Program-made: the position numbers and the translations under genes
Source of the DNA: an uncultured Clostridia bacterium
GTDB taxonomy: Bacteria; Bacillota; Clostridia; TANB77; CAG-508
Reading direction: 5' to 3'
NCBI GenBank assembly: GCA_949388605.1
Contig: CASKJV010000008.1
Span: 1-64,000, forward strand
DNA length: 64,000 nt
The notes under the pieces: model-generated
The model's input: the letters and a program-made list of their open reading frames with translations, nothing else
The model's database searches: none
What the model was told of the DNA's origin: nothing
Part shown: piece after piece, positions 37,956-48,000 of the stretch
How the letters are laid out: every line of letters begins with the position of its first letter
Position numbering within the stretch: the first letter of the stretch is position 1

Positions 37956-39218
37956 TTATGATAATAAATATATTAAAAATAAAATATTTACTGTATTAAA
38001 TAACAATGAAAATACAAGTAATATAACTATTATTGAATAATATGTATTATTTTTTTCTATATTTAAATCTTTATATATTACTTCATATTTATTTTGTATT
38101 TCTTCATATAATATATCCAATTCTAATGTCTTGTTTACTGTTTTATAATATAATGACCCTGTATCATCTAAAGTAACATCTTTCCCCCATAATTCTTTAG
38201 TAAATTTTATGAATTTCTGTTTCATTTTAATAATTTGGTCATATGCTTTAAAATCATTATTAAGTTTCATTAAAAACATTAATTTATACAATGACAATAT
38301 ATACATATAAAAATATTGATTTTCATATTCGTAAGGTAATCTTGTATAATTATATGTATCTATTCCAGAACACATAATATTAGAACTTGTATTAGATATA
38401 GTTGTTTTAACATATTTGAATTTTTCTATTATGTGAAGATTGTGTTTTAAATTTGCAGTATTAAAATCCGAAGTATAATTGCTAGGTAAAACATTAGCAA
38501 ACTTCAAAAAATCGTTTTCTATATTTATAAAATCTGTTTTCTCACTCCAATTACTTGTTTCTACACATACATAAGAATATGTATAAAATTGTGAATTTAT
38601 TAAATCTTCTTTTTTGTTATTTGTTTTTTGTTTTGCACTAATTCCTGTTATTTGATTAATTAATTCTGATATATCATTTATATCTTGAAAAGTATCTGTT
38701 TGAATTTTTATATTTTCAAAATCTTTTAATGATGCAAATTCTGATGTAATTCCTTTAAATCTATAATTAAAATCTAATAGGTCAAAAAATTTATTTGTAT
38801 TTTCTAAATGCGTTTTCATTGTGAAAAAACATATTCCTGTGTTGAAACATATTATTTCAATTCCTTCGATTTTAAAAAAAATTCCATTTTCTGTTCCTAC
38901 TTTTCCTTGAATATCTTCTGCCAAATTATAATTAAAATGTACAACATTATCTTTAACTAAAATTTTGCATTGTTCTTCAGGTTTTAAATTTTTGAATTCT
39001 CTAAGTTTATCTCCTCTGAGTTCAAAAGTAGGAAATAAGTATGATCTTATTGCAGGTAAAAAGAAATTATATATGTCTAAATCTTTTTCTTTTTCAAAAA
39101 TTTTATATGAACATTTTCTATCTTTTATTAATTTAAGAATATATTTATTATATTTTTTTTGATCAATTATATACGGATGAATAAAATACGTATATTGATA
39201 TTTTGTCATTAGTTCCAA
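37956..39218 (-). CDS. Unknown protein with paired C-terminal membrane helices (CorA-like layout)
   Basis: I do not recognise the 420-residue protein. A long cytoplasmic part carries FEKEKDLDIYNFFLPAIRSY and IEGIEIICFNTGICFFTMK, followed by helical segments, then one long or two closely spaced hydrophobic segments (YYSIIVILLVFSLLFNTVNI) at the extreme C-terminus after a helical arm. This layout recalls CorA-type channels or Rmd1-like proteins, but the GMN motif is absent, so transport is only a guess. The start is TTG at 39218, eight nt after AGGAAGG; ATG 39209 is the alternative. It lies between acpS and the WG-repeat gene, with 26 bp to the latter. Confidence 0.65.
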   Translation of the reverse strand: MELMTKYQYTYFIHPYIIDQKKYNKYILKLIKDRKCSYKIFEKEKDLDIYNFFLPAIRSYLFPTFELRGDKLREFKNLKPEEQCKILVKDNVVHFNYNLAEDIQGKVGTENGIFFKIEGIEIICFNTGICFFTMKTHLENTNKFFDLLDFNYRFKGITSEFASLKDFENIKIQTDTFQDINDISELINQITGISAKQKTNNKKEDLINSQFYTYSYVCVETSNWSEKTDFINIENDFLKFANVLPSNYTSDFNTANLKHNLHIIEKFKYVKTTISNTSSNIMCSGIDTYNYTRLPYEYENQYFYMYILSLYKLMFLMKLNNDFKAYDQIIKMKQKFIKFTKELWGKDVTLDDTGSLYYKTVNKTLELDILYEEIQNKYEVIYKDLNIEKNNTYYSIIVILLVFSLLFNTVNILFLIYLLS

Positions 39219-39244
39219 AGTAAATTACCTTCCTTTTTCTTCTG

Positions 39245-40768
39245 TTATTTAGTATAAACATTTAGTTGTAAATCTTTATTTTTGTGCCAATTATTTATGA
39301 AATCAATATATAAATAGTCTTCAAGGTTAACACTTGGAGTAAGTATTTCTGCTCCGTTAGATCCTAAAACTCCCCATTTTCCATCTTTATTTACAGCACA
39401 GTAGCCAAATTCATTTTGTTCTTTTGCGTCATCATAAATACATTCAACTATTCTACTTCCATTTTTATTTTCATATCCATATTTTCCATTTTCTTTTACT
39501 AAAAATAGAGTATTGGTTGTTAACACTTCTTTATTTGTTTTTTCCTCTAATTTTAAATTATAATATTTATAATCATCATTTTCTCTAACTCTTAAATATC
39601 CATTATCTATATTTAACTCTGAAACAATAATATCACTTAAAACTACTTTTAAGTTTCTATCTATAATGTCTGTTGTAAAATTTGACTTTTCAGCTTCAAA
39701 AAAGTCTGCTTCTTTTATATAAATAATATTTTCATAATTGAAACCTATTATTTCGTTTGAATTTTCATCTATAATACCATATTTTCCATTTAATTCTGCA
39801 ATATAGTAATTAGAAAATGAATATTTTAAGGAATCATATTTGTTTTCTATAACATTTTCTCCTGTTTTAGAAATAAGTCCATATTTTCCATCTTTATTTA
39901 TAATGAATTTATCTGCATTTATTTCTTCAATATTGTTAAATCCTTTATTTAAAATGACTGTACCTTTTTTGTCTATTACTTCTAAAACACCATTTTCTAA
40001 CACAACATAGTATCCATTTCCAGTAACATTTTTTATTTCATCGTATTTTACTTCTACTAAAGTTGTTTTATCAGGAGAAATTACTCCAAATTTATTAGCA
40101 TCATTTTTTACAATATATCCGTCTTCATAAGATTTAGTTAAACTAGTAATTTCTTTATATTCTGTAGGAATAATTACTTCTCCTAGTGCTGTAGTAACAA
40201 GACCTTTTTTCCCATCCTTTTCTACAATTAAGCTTTTTTCAATTCCTGGAATAACATTTATATTATCATAATTTGGTTCTAAAATAACTTTTCCTTCAAA
40301 ATTAATTAAACCATATTTATTATCTTTTTCATATTTTAAAACATTATTTTCATACCAAATATTTGAACCATCTGTGTTTTCAATAGGTTGTACCATATTA
40401 TATTCAGTAAATATTTCTTCACCATTTTCATTAATAACTTTTGTTTTAAAAGTTTCGTTATTATAATTTACATCTTCAAAAACTATAAATATTCCTTTAT
40501 TTTTATCTGGAACTAAAATCATTTCATTATAGTCGCATTTTATTATTACATTTCCTTTATTATCTATAATTCCCCATTTATTATTTTCATAAGCACTCAT
40601 ATATGTTGTTAATGTGGAAACTTCTTTTGTATTTTCACTGTTAGTAAGTAGATTTTTAAGTGAAACAATAATCATTATAAATACTATTATAGTAATTATT
40701 GTTGCAAATACTTTTTTCATATTTAACTTAGGAGTATCATCATATCTTCTTCCTCTATTTCTACTCAT
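39245..40768 (-). CDS. WG-repeat membrane-anchored protein
   Basis: The 507-residue protein has a basic N-terminus, one membrane helix (~18-38: VFATIITIIVFIMIIVS) and an external part with at least eight WG/KWG-type repeats such as NKWGIIDNKGNVII, NKYGLINFEGKVIL, GKYGIIDENSNEII and GKWGVLGSNGAEIL. These repeats are thought to make beta-propeller-like surfaces; the function is not known. I start at ATG 40768, which has GGAGG five nt upstream, rather than at 40801. It is closely followed by the CorA-like unknown gene and acpS. Confidence 0.85.
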   Translation of the reverse strand: MSRNRGRRYDDTPKLNMKKVFATIITIIVFIMIIVSLKNLLTNSENTKEVSTLTTYMSAYENNKWGIIDNKGNVIIKCDYNEMILVPDKNKGIFIVFEDVNYNNETFKTKVINENGEEIFTEYNMVQPIENTDGSNIWYENNVLKYEKDNKYGLINFEGKVILEPNYDNINVIPGIEKSLIVEKDGKKGLVTTALGEVIIPTEYKEITSLTKSYEDGYIVKNDANKFGVISPDKTTLVEVKYDEIKNVTGNGYYVVLENGVLEVIDKKGTVILNKGFNNIEEINADKFIINKDGKYGLISKTGENVIENKYDSLKYSFSNYYIAELNGKYGIIDENSNEIIGFNYENIIYIKEADFFEAEKSNFTTDIIDRNLKVVLSDIIVSELNIDNGYLRVRENDDYKYYNLKLEEKTNKEVLTTNTLFLVKENGKYGYENKNGSRIVECIYDDAKEQNEFGYCAVNKDGKWGVLGSNGAEILTPSVNLEDYLYIDFINNWHKNKDLQLNVYTK

Positions 40769-40889
40769 TTTGACCTCCAGATACATATTATTTTTATACA
40801 TAGTAACTATATCATTTTAATTGTGAAATTACAATATTTATTATCAAATTTCATAATTATTCCTGGTTTTGTTTTTAATTATAATTATT

Positions 40890-40920
40890 AAAAAAAAGAA
40901 GTCCCATTTGGGACTTCTTT
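40890..40920 (-). terminator. Terminator of the 40968-41993 gene
   Basis: The stem aaagaagtccc / gggacttcttt is preceded on plus by eight A. It separates the orphan gene from the WG-repeat gene. Confidence 0.9.
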
Positions 40921-40967
40921 GAAATGTAAACATTTTATTTCTTTTCAAGATAGTTTTCACATATTAA

Positions 40968-41993
40968 TTATTTTTTAAAAAAATAATTAAATATACGTCC
41001 AAAAACGCCTTTCGCTTTTGACTCTTCCCTTGATTTTTCAATTGTAGGTACCTCTTCTTTTTCATCTTCAATATTTTCAGGTTCTGTGGAAACTTCATCT
41101 TTCTGAATAGGTTTTATTGTAAAAAGATGTTCCAAACTCTGCTGACAAAATCCCAGCTTATCTTCTATACTATCTGTTATTGCAATCCTTTCATCATTTA
41201 CTGTTGTTCCTAATTCGAATCGGAAACTTTTGACATACTGTTTCCAATTTCTAAAAATCGGATGATACATAATGTAATTGTGAAGCTGAGCTGAAATATA
41301 CAGCTTAACTTTATTGGGTGTTTCAGGATCTGCAATAAGACGTGGGTTACCTCCATTATGACAATACAAGCCTGTAACTTCTAATCCAAAATCTTTTTCA
41401 ATATCTTCTTTCATTGCATTATAGAGAAATACCCTATAGTCTTTTTCCTGCAAGTTTTTCAGTCCAGTGCCTTTTTCTGCAGTGTCAGCACCATGAATCC
41501 TTTCAAAATAAAATCCACTATTAACAGACTCTTTCTGCATGTTGTAGGATGCAGAAGCAAAATATTCCTTTAATTTTCCAATTTGATGAATTCCTTTTTT
41601 GTTATCAATTGGTTGCCAAAAAATCGCTTCAATTACTGAATTTTCTTCTCCACCAAGAACATTGTGAATATCAGAAAGATTTACTCCTAATTCTCCATTG
41701 TATCTTCCATAACACCAATATGAATCTTCAATATAAACAATAGGCAAAACTTCGCCGTTTTCCAATTGTTTATACTCTTTGTATGGAATAATAACAATTA
41801 GTTCTTCAAATGTGTTCACTAATAGCAATGGGGAATTCTTCTCAAGACTTTTTGGCATAATCCGGTCATCTACACCTTCTTCATCAGATATAACGTTTTT
41901 TGTCAATATCGGCATTTCTAACCATTCTGCAATAATCTCAGCGAATTTTTCCTTCCATCCCTTAATAGTTGCATTGTTTTTGTTTCCTTCCAT
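40968..41993 (-). CDS. Orphan soluble protein of unknown function, 341 aa
   Basis: I do not recognise this protein. It is soluble and acidic, with segments NTFEELIVIIPYKEYKQL, VYIEDSYWCYGRYNG and RNWKQYVKSFRFELG, and a C-terminal Glu/Lys/Ser-rich linker ending in a short amphipathic, basic tail (GVFGRIFNYFFKK) that might touch a membrane. Base composition and codons are richer in G+C than in the neighbours, like the 26282-26695 gene. It has its own promoter, a long leader with a small hairpin, and a terminator. The ATG follows GGGAGG by ~11 nt. Horizontal acquisition is an inference from composition. Confidence 0.7.
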   Translation of the reverse strand: MEGNKNNATIKGWKEKFAEIIAEWLEMPILTKNVISDEEGVDDRIMPKSLEKNSPLLLVNTFEELIVIIPYKEYKQLENGEVLPIVYIEDSYWCYGRYNGELGVNLSDIHNVLGGEENSVIEAIFWQPIDNKKGIHQIGKLKEYFASASYNMQKESVNSGFYFERIHGADTAEKGTGLKNLQEKDYRVFLYNAMKEDIEKDFGLEVTGLYCHNGGNPRLIADPETPNKVKLYISAQLHNYIMYHPIFRNWKQYVKSFRFELGTTVNDERIAITDSIEDKLGFCQQSLEHLFTIKPIQKDEVSTEPENIEDEKEEVPTIEKSREESKAKGVFGRIFNYFFKK

Positions 41994-42137
41994 CGTGTTT
42001 CATACCTCCCTTGTTGTGTTTGCAATTACATTTTGTTGTTGCCATGTTTACATCTACATTTTATCTCTTACAAATTTTATTTATAGTTATACAACAGATG
42101 ACAGTTGTAGAGACAAATATAATTATTTGACGCCAAT

Positions 42138-42166
42138 ATTATATCACGTTTTATGTAAATTATCAA
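42138..42166 (-). promoter_or_regulatory. Promoter of the orphan 40968-41993 gene
   Basis: TTGATA (42166-42161), 17 nt and TATAAT (42143-42138) on the minus strand. The start codon is ~145 nt downstream. The leader contains the small inverted repeat acaac / gttgt. Confidence 0.75.
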
Positions 42167-42238
42167 TATGATTTATGTAAGAATTAAGGAGCCTATTGTA
42201 ATATATTTAAAATTTCACATACTCTTATATAAATATAC

Positions 42239-42402
42239 AGAACAAAAGTGGACGATATGATAATTACAAAATACAAAAATTTACTAAATCGTCCACGTAT
42301 TTGTTCGAAGTCGTGATTTTGTTGTACAAAATAGTGCACAAAAATTAGCGAAGCTTTTATTTAGTAGGAAGTGCAAAACACTTTCCTACTAAATAAAAAA
42401 AA
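42239..42402. repeat. Terminator-linked three-hairpin repeat, copy B
   Basis: The best-preserved copy. Left hairpin: gaacaaa-a-gtggacgat pairs with atcgtccac-gta-tttgttc. Middle hairpin: attttgt/acaaaat. Right hairpin: tttatttagtaggaa-gtg pairs with cac-tttcctactaaataaa with one bulge. It abuts the rsmI terminator and occupies most of the 452-bp gap beyond the orphan gene's promoter. Confidence 0.92.
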
Positions 42403-42423
42403 TGAACAAAATGTTCATTTTTT
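42396..42423 (-). terminator. rsmI terminator
   Basis: aatgaacaa / ttgttcatt-type stem with long A and T runs, 23 bp beyond the rsmI stop. Its A-run is shared with the end of repeat copy B. Confidence 0.8.
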
Positions 42424-42445
42424 CCGTTCATAATTGTTCATTTTC

Positions 42446-43273
42446 TTATAGAAAATATTGATATATCTCATTTTTACTTACTTTTCTATCTTTAGCAATT
42501 CTTTTTATTATTTCCTTTTTATCTAATCCCTGTGATTTGTATAAATTATAATGTTCTTCTAAAGATAAATTATTTAGATTATCTAATTCAATATCTTTTT
42601 TTGATACTGAACTTCCTTCAATTAGAATAACAAATTCTCCTTTTATATCTTCTATCCTTTTTAAAATATCACTTACTTTTCCTCTTATAAATTCCTCATG
42701 AATCTTAGTTAATTCTCTTGCTAAAACAACATTTCTATCTCCTAATATTTCAAAAATTTGCTCTAATGTACTTTTTAACTTATGTGGAGCTTCATATAAA
42801 ATCACAGTTTTTGTTTCATATTTTATTTCTTCTAATTTTTCTTTTTTCTCTTTTTTTACTGCAGATAGAAATCCAATAAATGTAAATTCTTTTGTTGATA
42901 ATCCAGATACAATTAGAGCATTTATTAAAGCGCAAGCTCCTGGTATAGGTATAATTTCAATATTATTTTCTATTGCTACTCTTACAATCTCTTCACCTGG
43001 ATCTGATATTCCTGGTGTTCCTGCATCAGAAACAATAGCAATATTTTTGCCTTCTCTTAATTTCTCTATTAATACTTCACTCCTAGCTTTTTCTGTTTGT
43101 TTATAATAACTAATTAATGGCTTAGAAATTTCAAAATGATTTAACAATCCTAAAGTATGTCTTGTATCTTCTGCTGCAATTAAATCTACTTCTCTTAAAA
43201 CATTTAATGCTCTAATTGTTATATCTTCTAGGTTTCCAATTGGTGTTGCAACTAAATATAATTTTCCTGACAT
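42446..43273 (-). CDS. rsmI: 16S rRNA (cytidine1402-2'-O)-methyltransferase
   Basis: The 275-residue SAM-dependent methylase modifies the ribose of C1402 in the 16S decoding centre. It belongs to the tetrapyrrole-methylase fold, seen in LYLVATPIGNLEDITIRAL, AAEDTRHT, VSDAGTPGISDPG and PIPGACALINALI. The C-terminal helical extension (EEHYNLYKSQGLDKKEI) is normal for the family. The start follows AAGGAG. It is 55 bp downstream of the TrmN6-like gene, matching the yabB-yabC order of other Firmicutes. Confidence 0.96.
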   Translation of the reverse strand: MSGKLYLVATPIGNLEDITIRALNVLREVDLIAAEDTRHTLGLLNHFEISKPLISYYKQTEKARSEVLIEKLREGKNIAIVSDAGTPGISDPGEEIVRVAIENNIEIIPIPGACALINALIVSGLSTKEFTFIGFLSAVKKEKKEKLEEIKYETKTVILYEAPHKLKSTLEQIFEILGDRNVVLARELTKIHEEFIRGKVSDILKRIEDIKGEFVILIEGSSVSKKDIELDNLNNLSLEEHYNLYKSQGLDKKEIIKRIAKDRKVSKNEIYQYFL

Positions 43274-43328
43274 ATCTACTTCTCCTTTTAATTACAAATA
43301 TCTTTCTGTAAAAATTTATTTTTTTTAA

Positions 43329-44066
43329 CTACTTTTTATTATATATTTCTAAAATTTCATTTGTATAATTTCCTCTATCGTCATACACTATTAATGGTTT
43401 TTCTACTTTTAACTGATATCCTGCATTTTTTACTGCCTTTATTAAAACTAAATTTGGCGCTTTATTTATTTTTGGTTGAATAAATCTTAAAATCTTTGGT
43501 TCAAGTTTATATTTCCTTAAATAATATAATATGTCTACAATGCGTTCTGCTCTATGTACCATATAAAATTCACCATTACTCTTTAAGAGTCTATAACTTA
43601 TTTTAATTATATCTTCTAATGTACATTCAACTTCATGTCTAGAAATTAATTTTTTCTTTTGTTCATTTATAGCTCCAGTATTTAATTTCATATATGGTGG
43701 ATTAGTAACTATTGCATCAATTTCATTTGGTTTTAAATATTCAAAAATATCTTTTATATTTGTATTAATTATTTCTATTTTATCATCTAAACTATTTAAC
43801 TTAACACTTCTTTTTGCCATTTCTGCTACTTCTTCTTGTATTTCAATACCATAAATTTTATTTATTTTTGCTTTAGCAGATAATAAAATAGAAATAATTC
43901 CTGTTCCAGTTCCTATGTCAACTACATTAGAATTTTTCTTTATTCCTTTTGCAAAATCTGAAAGTAATACGCTGTCTATTCCAAAACAAAATCCTTTTTC
44001 GTCTTGTATTATCTTCAAATTTTTATGCTCTAAATCATCTATTCTTTCATTTTCTAATAATTCCAT
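43329..44066 (-). CDS. TrmN6-like tRNA adenine methyltransferase (YabB type)
   Basis: The 245-residue class I SAM methylase has VVDIGTGTGIISILLSAK as the SAM-binding motif and AIVTNPPYMK as the N6-adenine methylase NPPY motif. The N-terminal DDLEHKNLKIIQ and FCFGIDSVLLSDFA segments match TrmN6/YabB proteins that modify A37 of valine tRNA in E. coli; the exact tRNA here is inferred. It sits upstream of rsmI in the same direction and is likely cotranscribed. The start follows GGGGGA. Confidence 0.9.
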   Translation of the reverse strand: MELLENERIDDLEHKNLKIIQDEKGFCFGIDSVLLSDFAKGIKKNSNVVDIGTGTGIISILLSAKAKINKIYGIEIQEEVAEMAKRSVKLNSLDDKIEIINTNIKDIFEYLKPNEIDAIVTNPPYMKLNTGAINEQKKKLISRHEVECTLEDIIKISYRLLKSNGEFYMVHRAERIVDILYYLRKYKLEPKILRFIQPKINKAPNLVLIKAVKNAGYQLKVEKPLIVYDDRGNYTNEILEIYNKK

Positions 44067-44100
44067 TTTTCCCCCATGCTTTTACATATAATATGAACAA

Positions 44101-44133
44101 TCCCCCATAACAATTGGCTTTGTTATGGGGGGA
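44101..44133. terminator. Hairpin between the GerMN gene and the methylase gene
   Basis: tcccccataaca / tgttatggggga form a strong stem. The T-run follows on the plus strand (cttttttacc), the wrong side for the minus-strand genes, so its role is unclear; it may still end transcripts from 44217. Confidence 0.5.
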
Positions 44134-44216
44134 CTTTTTTACCACAATGTTTTTCAAAATTACATTTTAAATTTATAAGTATTATAGCATCTCTCATATT
44201 ATATGTCAAACTGTTT

Positions 44217-44732
44217 TTACAATTCAGTATTTTCCAAATTTTCGGCTGAGTTGTTTTGAATTTCTTGGTTTTCAACTAAGATTTTAATACTATTAATTTC
44301 TGTAAATTCTTTTAATGATTGATATATAGTATTTACTATTTTTTCTGTTTGGACTTCATCTGTCAAACCTTCTGAAAACTCATTACTAAAATTAATTACC
44401 AAGCAATTATTTTCAAGTTTTGTTTCTAAAATTCTTGTGTTTTCTGGTATAGCTCTTTCATAATTTGAATTTTCTGGACCTGAAATTAACATTTTTAAAA
44501 CTTCTTCATAAGGATTTATTATCAACATTTTAGAATCTATTAATCTACTCTCTTTTACCATTTCTTTAGTATCTTTATTTATAAAATATAAAGTTATAAT
44601 TGTTTTTCTTAATTCCGTTTCTTCTATTTCTGTTTCTGGCGTATATTCAGTCTCAATATCCACATTTAATACTATAATTGTGGTTAAAATTAATATTATA
44701 AAAATAACAAATAAAATTATCCATTTCTGCAT
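44217..44732 (-). CDS. GerMN-domain protein
   Basis: The 171-residue protein has an N-terminal membrane helix (~4-24, IILFVIFIILILTTIIVL) with no lipobox Cys, and a GerMN domain: ITLYFINKDTKEMVKESR, EVLKMLISGPENSN, CLVINFSNEFSEGL and TVNTIYQSL-like residues. In Bacillus, GerM acts in spore assembly and germination; GerMN domains also occur in non-spore-formers, so this alone does not show sporulation. The start follows AAAGGAGG. It is divergent from the activase gene across a 290-bp gap. Confidence 0.88.
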   Translation of the reverse strand: MQKWIILFVIFIILILTTIIVLNVDIETEYTPETEIEETELRKTIITLYFINKDTKEMVKESRLIDSKMLIINPYEEVLKMLISGPENSNYERAIPENTRILETKLENNCLVINFSNEFSEGLTDEVQTEKIVNTIYQSLKEFTEINSIKILVENQEIQNNSAENLENTEL

Positions 44733-44934
44733 GGCTTTTCCTCCTTTTTTACAATATTATTCATCTTACAAATTATTATGACTGCAATTTATAGTAATAT
44801 ACTAATTTTACAAAATTTGCTTTTTAGTCCAAAATTAATCATATTTCAATTATTATAAAAATTAAAATTATTTATATAAAATTTTGTCTACCAAAAATTT
44901 CATTGTATATACGGAAATACGGAAAATATAAACA

Positions 44935-44963
44935 TTGACAAAATTCGATAAAGCTTATAAAAT
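44935..44963 (+). promoter_or_regulatory. Promoter of the activase gene
   Basis: TTGACA (44935-44940), 17 nt and TAAAAT (44958-44963) on the plus strand, about 75 bp before the start codon. Confidence 0.75.
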
Positions 44964-45039
44964 GTAACTATTATTACTAATATTTTTAAGCAAAAAATTT
45001 AACACATATATCTAATGTGTTATGAATAGGAGATTAAGA

Positions 45040-48000
45040 ATGAAAGATTTATTACATGTCGGATTAGATATTGGTTCAACAACAGTTAAAATAGTAATTT
45101 TAGATAATAATTTAGATATTATATATTCAAATTATGAAAGACATTATTCAGATACAAAAGTAACTTTATATAATGTTTTATCAAAACTTATTAAAGATTA
45201 TCCTGATAGCACATTTACAATGTCTTTAACTGGTTCTGGTGCACTTGATATAGCAAAAATTTTAAATATTAATTTTATTCAAGAAGTTATTTCTTGTAAA
45301 TCAGCTGTTGAGAAATTAATTCCAGAAACAGATGTTGTAATTGAACTTGGCGGAGAAGATGCAAAAATAATATATTTTGATAAATTTATAGAACAAAGAA
45401 TGAATGGTACTTGTGCAGGTGGTACAGGAGCCTTTTTAGACCAAATGGCTACATTATTAAATACAAATACTAATGGATTAAATGAACTTTCTAAAACTTA
45501 TGAAACAATCTATCCAATTGCTTCTCGTTGTGGTGTTTTCGCAAAAACAGATATTCAACCATTATTAAATGAAGGAGCTAGAAAAGAAGACATTTCTGCT
45601 TCTATTTTTCAAGCAGTTGTTAATCAAACAATTAGTGGATTAGCTCAAGGAAGACCTATCAAAGGTAATGTTGCATTTTTAGGAGGTCCTTTAAATTATC
45701 TTCCTGAACTAAGAAAAAGATTTATTGAAACTTTAAATTTAACAGATGATAAAATAATTATACCAGAAAATGCTCATCTTTTAGTTGCTACAGGTGCAGC
45801 TTTTTCTTCTGTTGAAACAACACCAATTACTTCTAATGATTTAAAAGAAAGACTAAAATCATTTAAAAATGCAAAATTTACTGAAGGACAAACTTTAGAA
45901 CCATTATTTCCTACTAATCAAGATTATGAAGACTTTAAAACAAGGCATGATAAAGATAAAGTAAAAAGAAATGATTTAGCAACTTATGAAGGAGATGCCT
46001 TTATTGGAATAGATGCTGGTTCTACTACAACAAAAGTTGTCTTAATAGACAAAGAAGGCGCCTTATTATATTCTTTATATGAAAATAATAAAGGAAATCC
46101 ATTAAAAAGTGTTATATCAATGCTAAAAAAAATATATAAAATTCTTCCTGAAAAAGTTATCATTCGTTTTAGTGGAGTAACTGGTTATGGAGAAAAATTA
46201 ATTCAAACTGCATTAAATATTGACTTAAATGAAATTGAAACAATAGCACATTATACTGCAGCAAAAAAATTCTTACCAAAAGTTAATAGTATTATTGATA
46301 TTGGTGGACAAGATATGAAATACATAAAACTAAAAAATAGCGCAATTGATAACATTATGCTAAATGAAGCTTGTTCTTCTGGATGTGGTTCTTTTTTAGA
46401 AACATTTGCGAAAAGTTTAGATTTATCTATTGAACAATTTGTTGATGAAGCTTTAAAATCAAAAACACCTGTTGATTTAGGATCTAGATGTACAGTATTT
46501 ATGAATTCAAAAATAAAACAAGCACAAAAAGAAGGTTATTCAGTTGGTGATATTTCTAGTGGATTATCTTATTCAATAATAAAAAATGCTATTCAAAAAG
46601 TTATGAAAGTTAGGGATGTGAAAACATTAGGAAAAAACATTGTTGTACAAGGTGGAACCTTTTATAATGATGCGGTACTTCGTGCTTTTGAATTAATCGT
46701 TGGAAAAAATGTTGTTAGACCTGATATTGCAGGTTTAATGGGAGCTTATGGTGTAGCTCTTTTAGCTCAAGAGCAATACAATAACAATCTTGATATGACA
46801 TATAGATCAACTATTTTAAAAACCGAACAATTAGATAATTTAAACATCAAAATATCTCATGTTCGTTGTAAAGGTTGTGAAAACAATTGTCTATTAACTA
46901 TTAATACATTTGAAAATGGTAAAAAATTCGTCTCAGGAAACAGATGTGAAAAAGGCGCTGGAAATCAATCTTCAGAAAAGAAAGATTTACCAAATATTTA
47001 TAAATATAAATATGAACGCTTATTTAGTTATGAACCGCTTTCTGAGGAAAATGCTAAACGTGGAACAATCGGTATCCCTAGGGTTTTAAATATGTATGAG
47101 GACTATCCATTTTGGTTTACTTTCCTTACAAAATTAGGTTTTAAAGTTATAATTTCTGAAAAGTCAAATAGAAAAACTTATGAAAAAGGTATGGAATCAA
47201 TGCCTTCAGAATCAGTTTGCTATCCAGCTAAACTTGCACATGGACATGTTATGAGTTTATTAAAACAAGGTATAAAAACAATATTCTATCCTTGTATTCC
47301 TTATAACAGAAAAGAATATGATCAATCAGATAACCATTATAACTGTCCTATTGTTATTTCATATTCAGAAGTTATAAAAAATAACATTGAAGAATTAAGA
47401 AATCCAGAAATAAAATATTTAAACCCATTCTTACCAATAGATAATGTTAAAAATTTAGCAAAAGTAATGTATGAATGTGAGGATTTCAAAGAATATAAAT
47501 TTACTAAAAAAGAATTATTAGAAGCTGCTCAGTTAGCAGAAAACGAATATCAGAACTTTAAAAATGATATACGTAAAAAAGGTAAAGAAACAATAAAATA
47601 TATAGAAGAAAATAATTTAAGAGGAATTGTATTAGCTGGTCGTCCATATCATGTTGACCCAGAAGTTAACCATGGAATTGATACTCTAATTACAAGTTTA
47701 GGGTTATGTGTATTATCTGAAGATAGTATTTGTGAACCAGATAATGGCGTTAGTAAACATTTACGTGTTGTTGATCAATGGGTATTCCATTCAAGATTAT
47801 ATGCAGCAGCTGAGTTCGTAGGAAAACACGATTTCTTAGAAATGATACAATTAAACTCTTTTGGTTGTGGTGTTGATGCTGTAACAACAGATCAAGTTGA
47901 AGAAATATTAAAAAGCTATGATAATATGTATACATTAATTAAAATTGATGAAATTAACAATTTAGGTGCTATTCGTATACGTATTAGATCATTACTTGCT

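Noticed and set aside
42239-42402. Group IIC intron inserted behind a terminator
   Set aside because: The location fits, but the element is only ~160 bp, shows no domain V/VI signature I can see and no reverse transcriptase; the three-hairpin layout differs.
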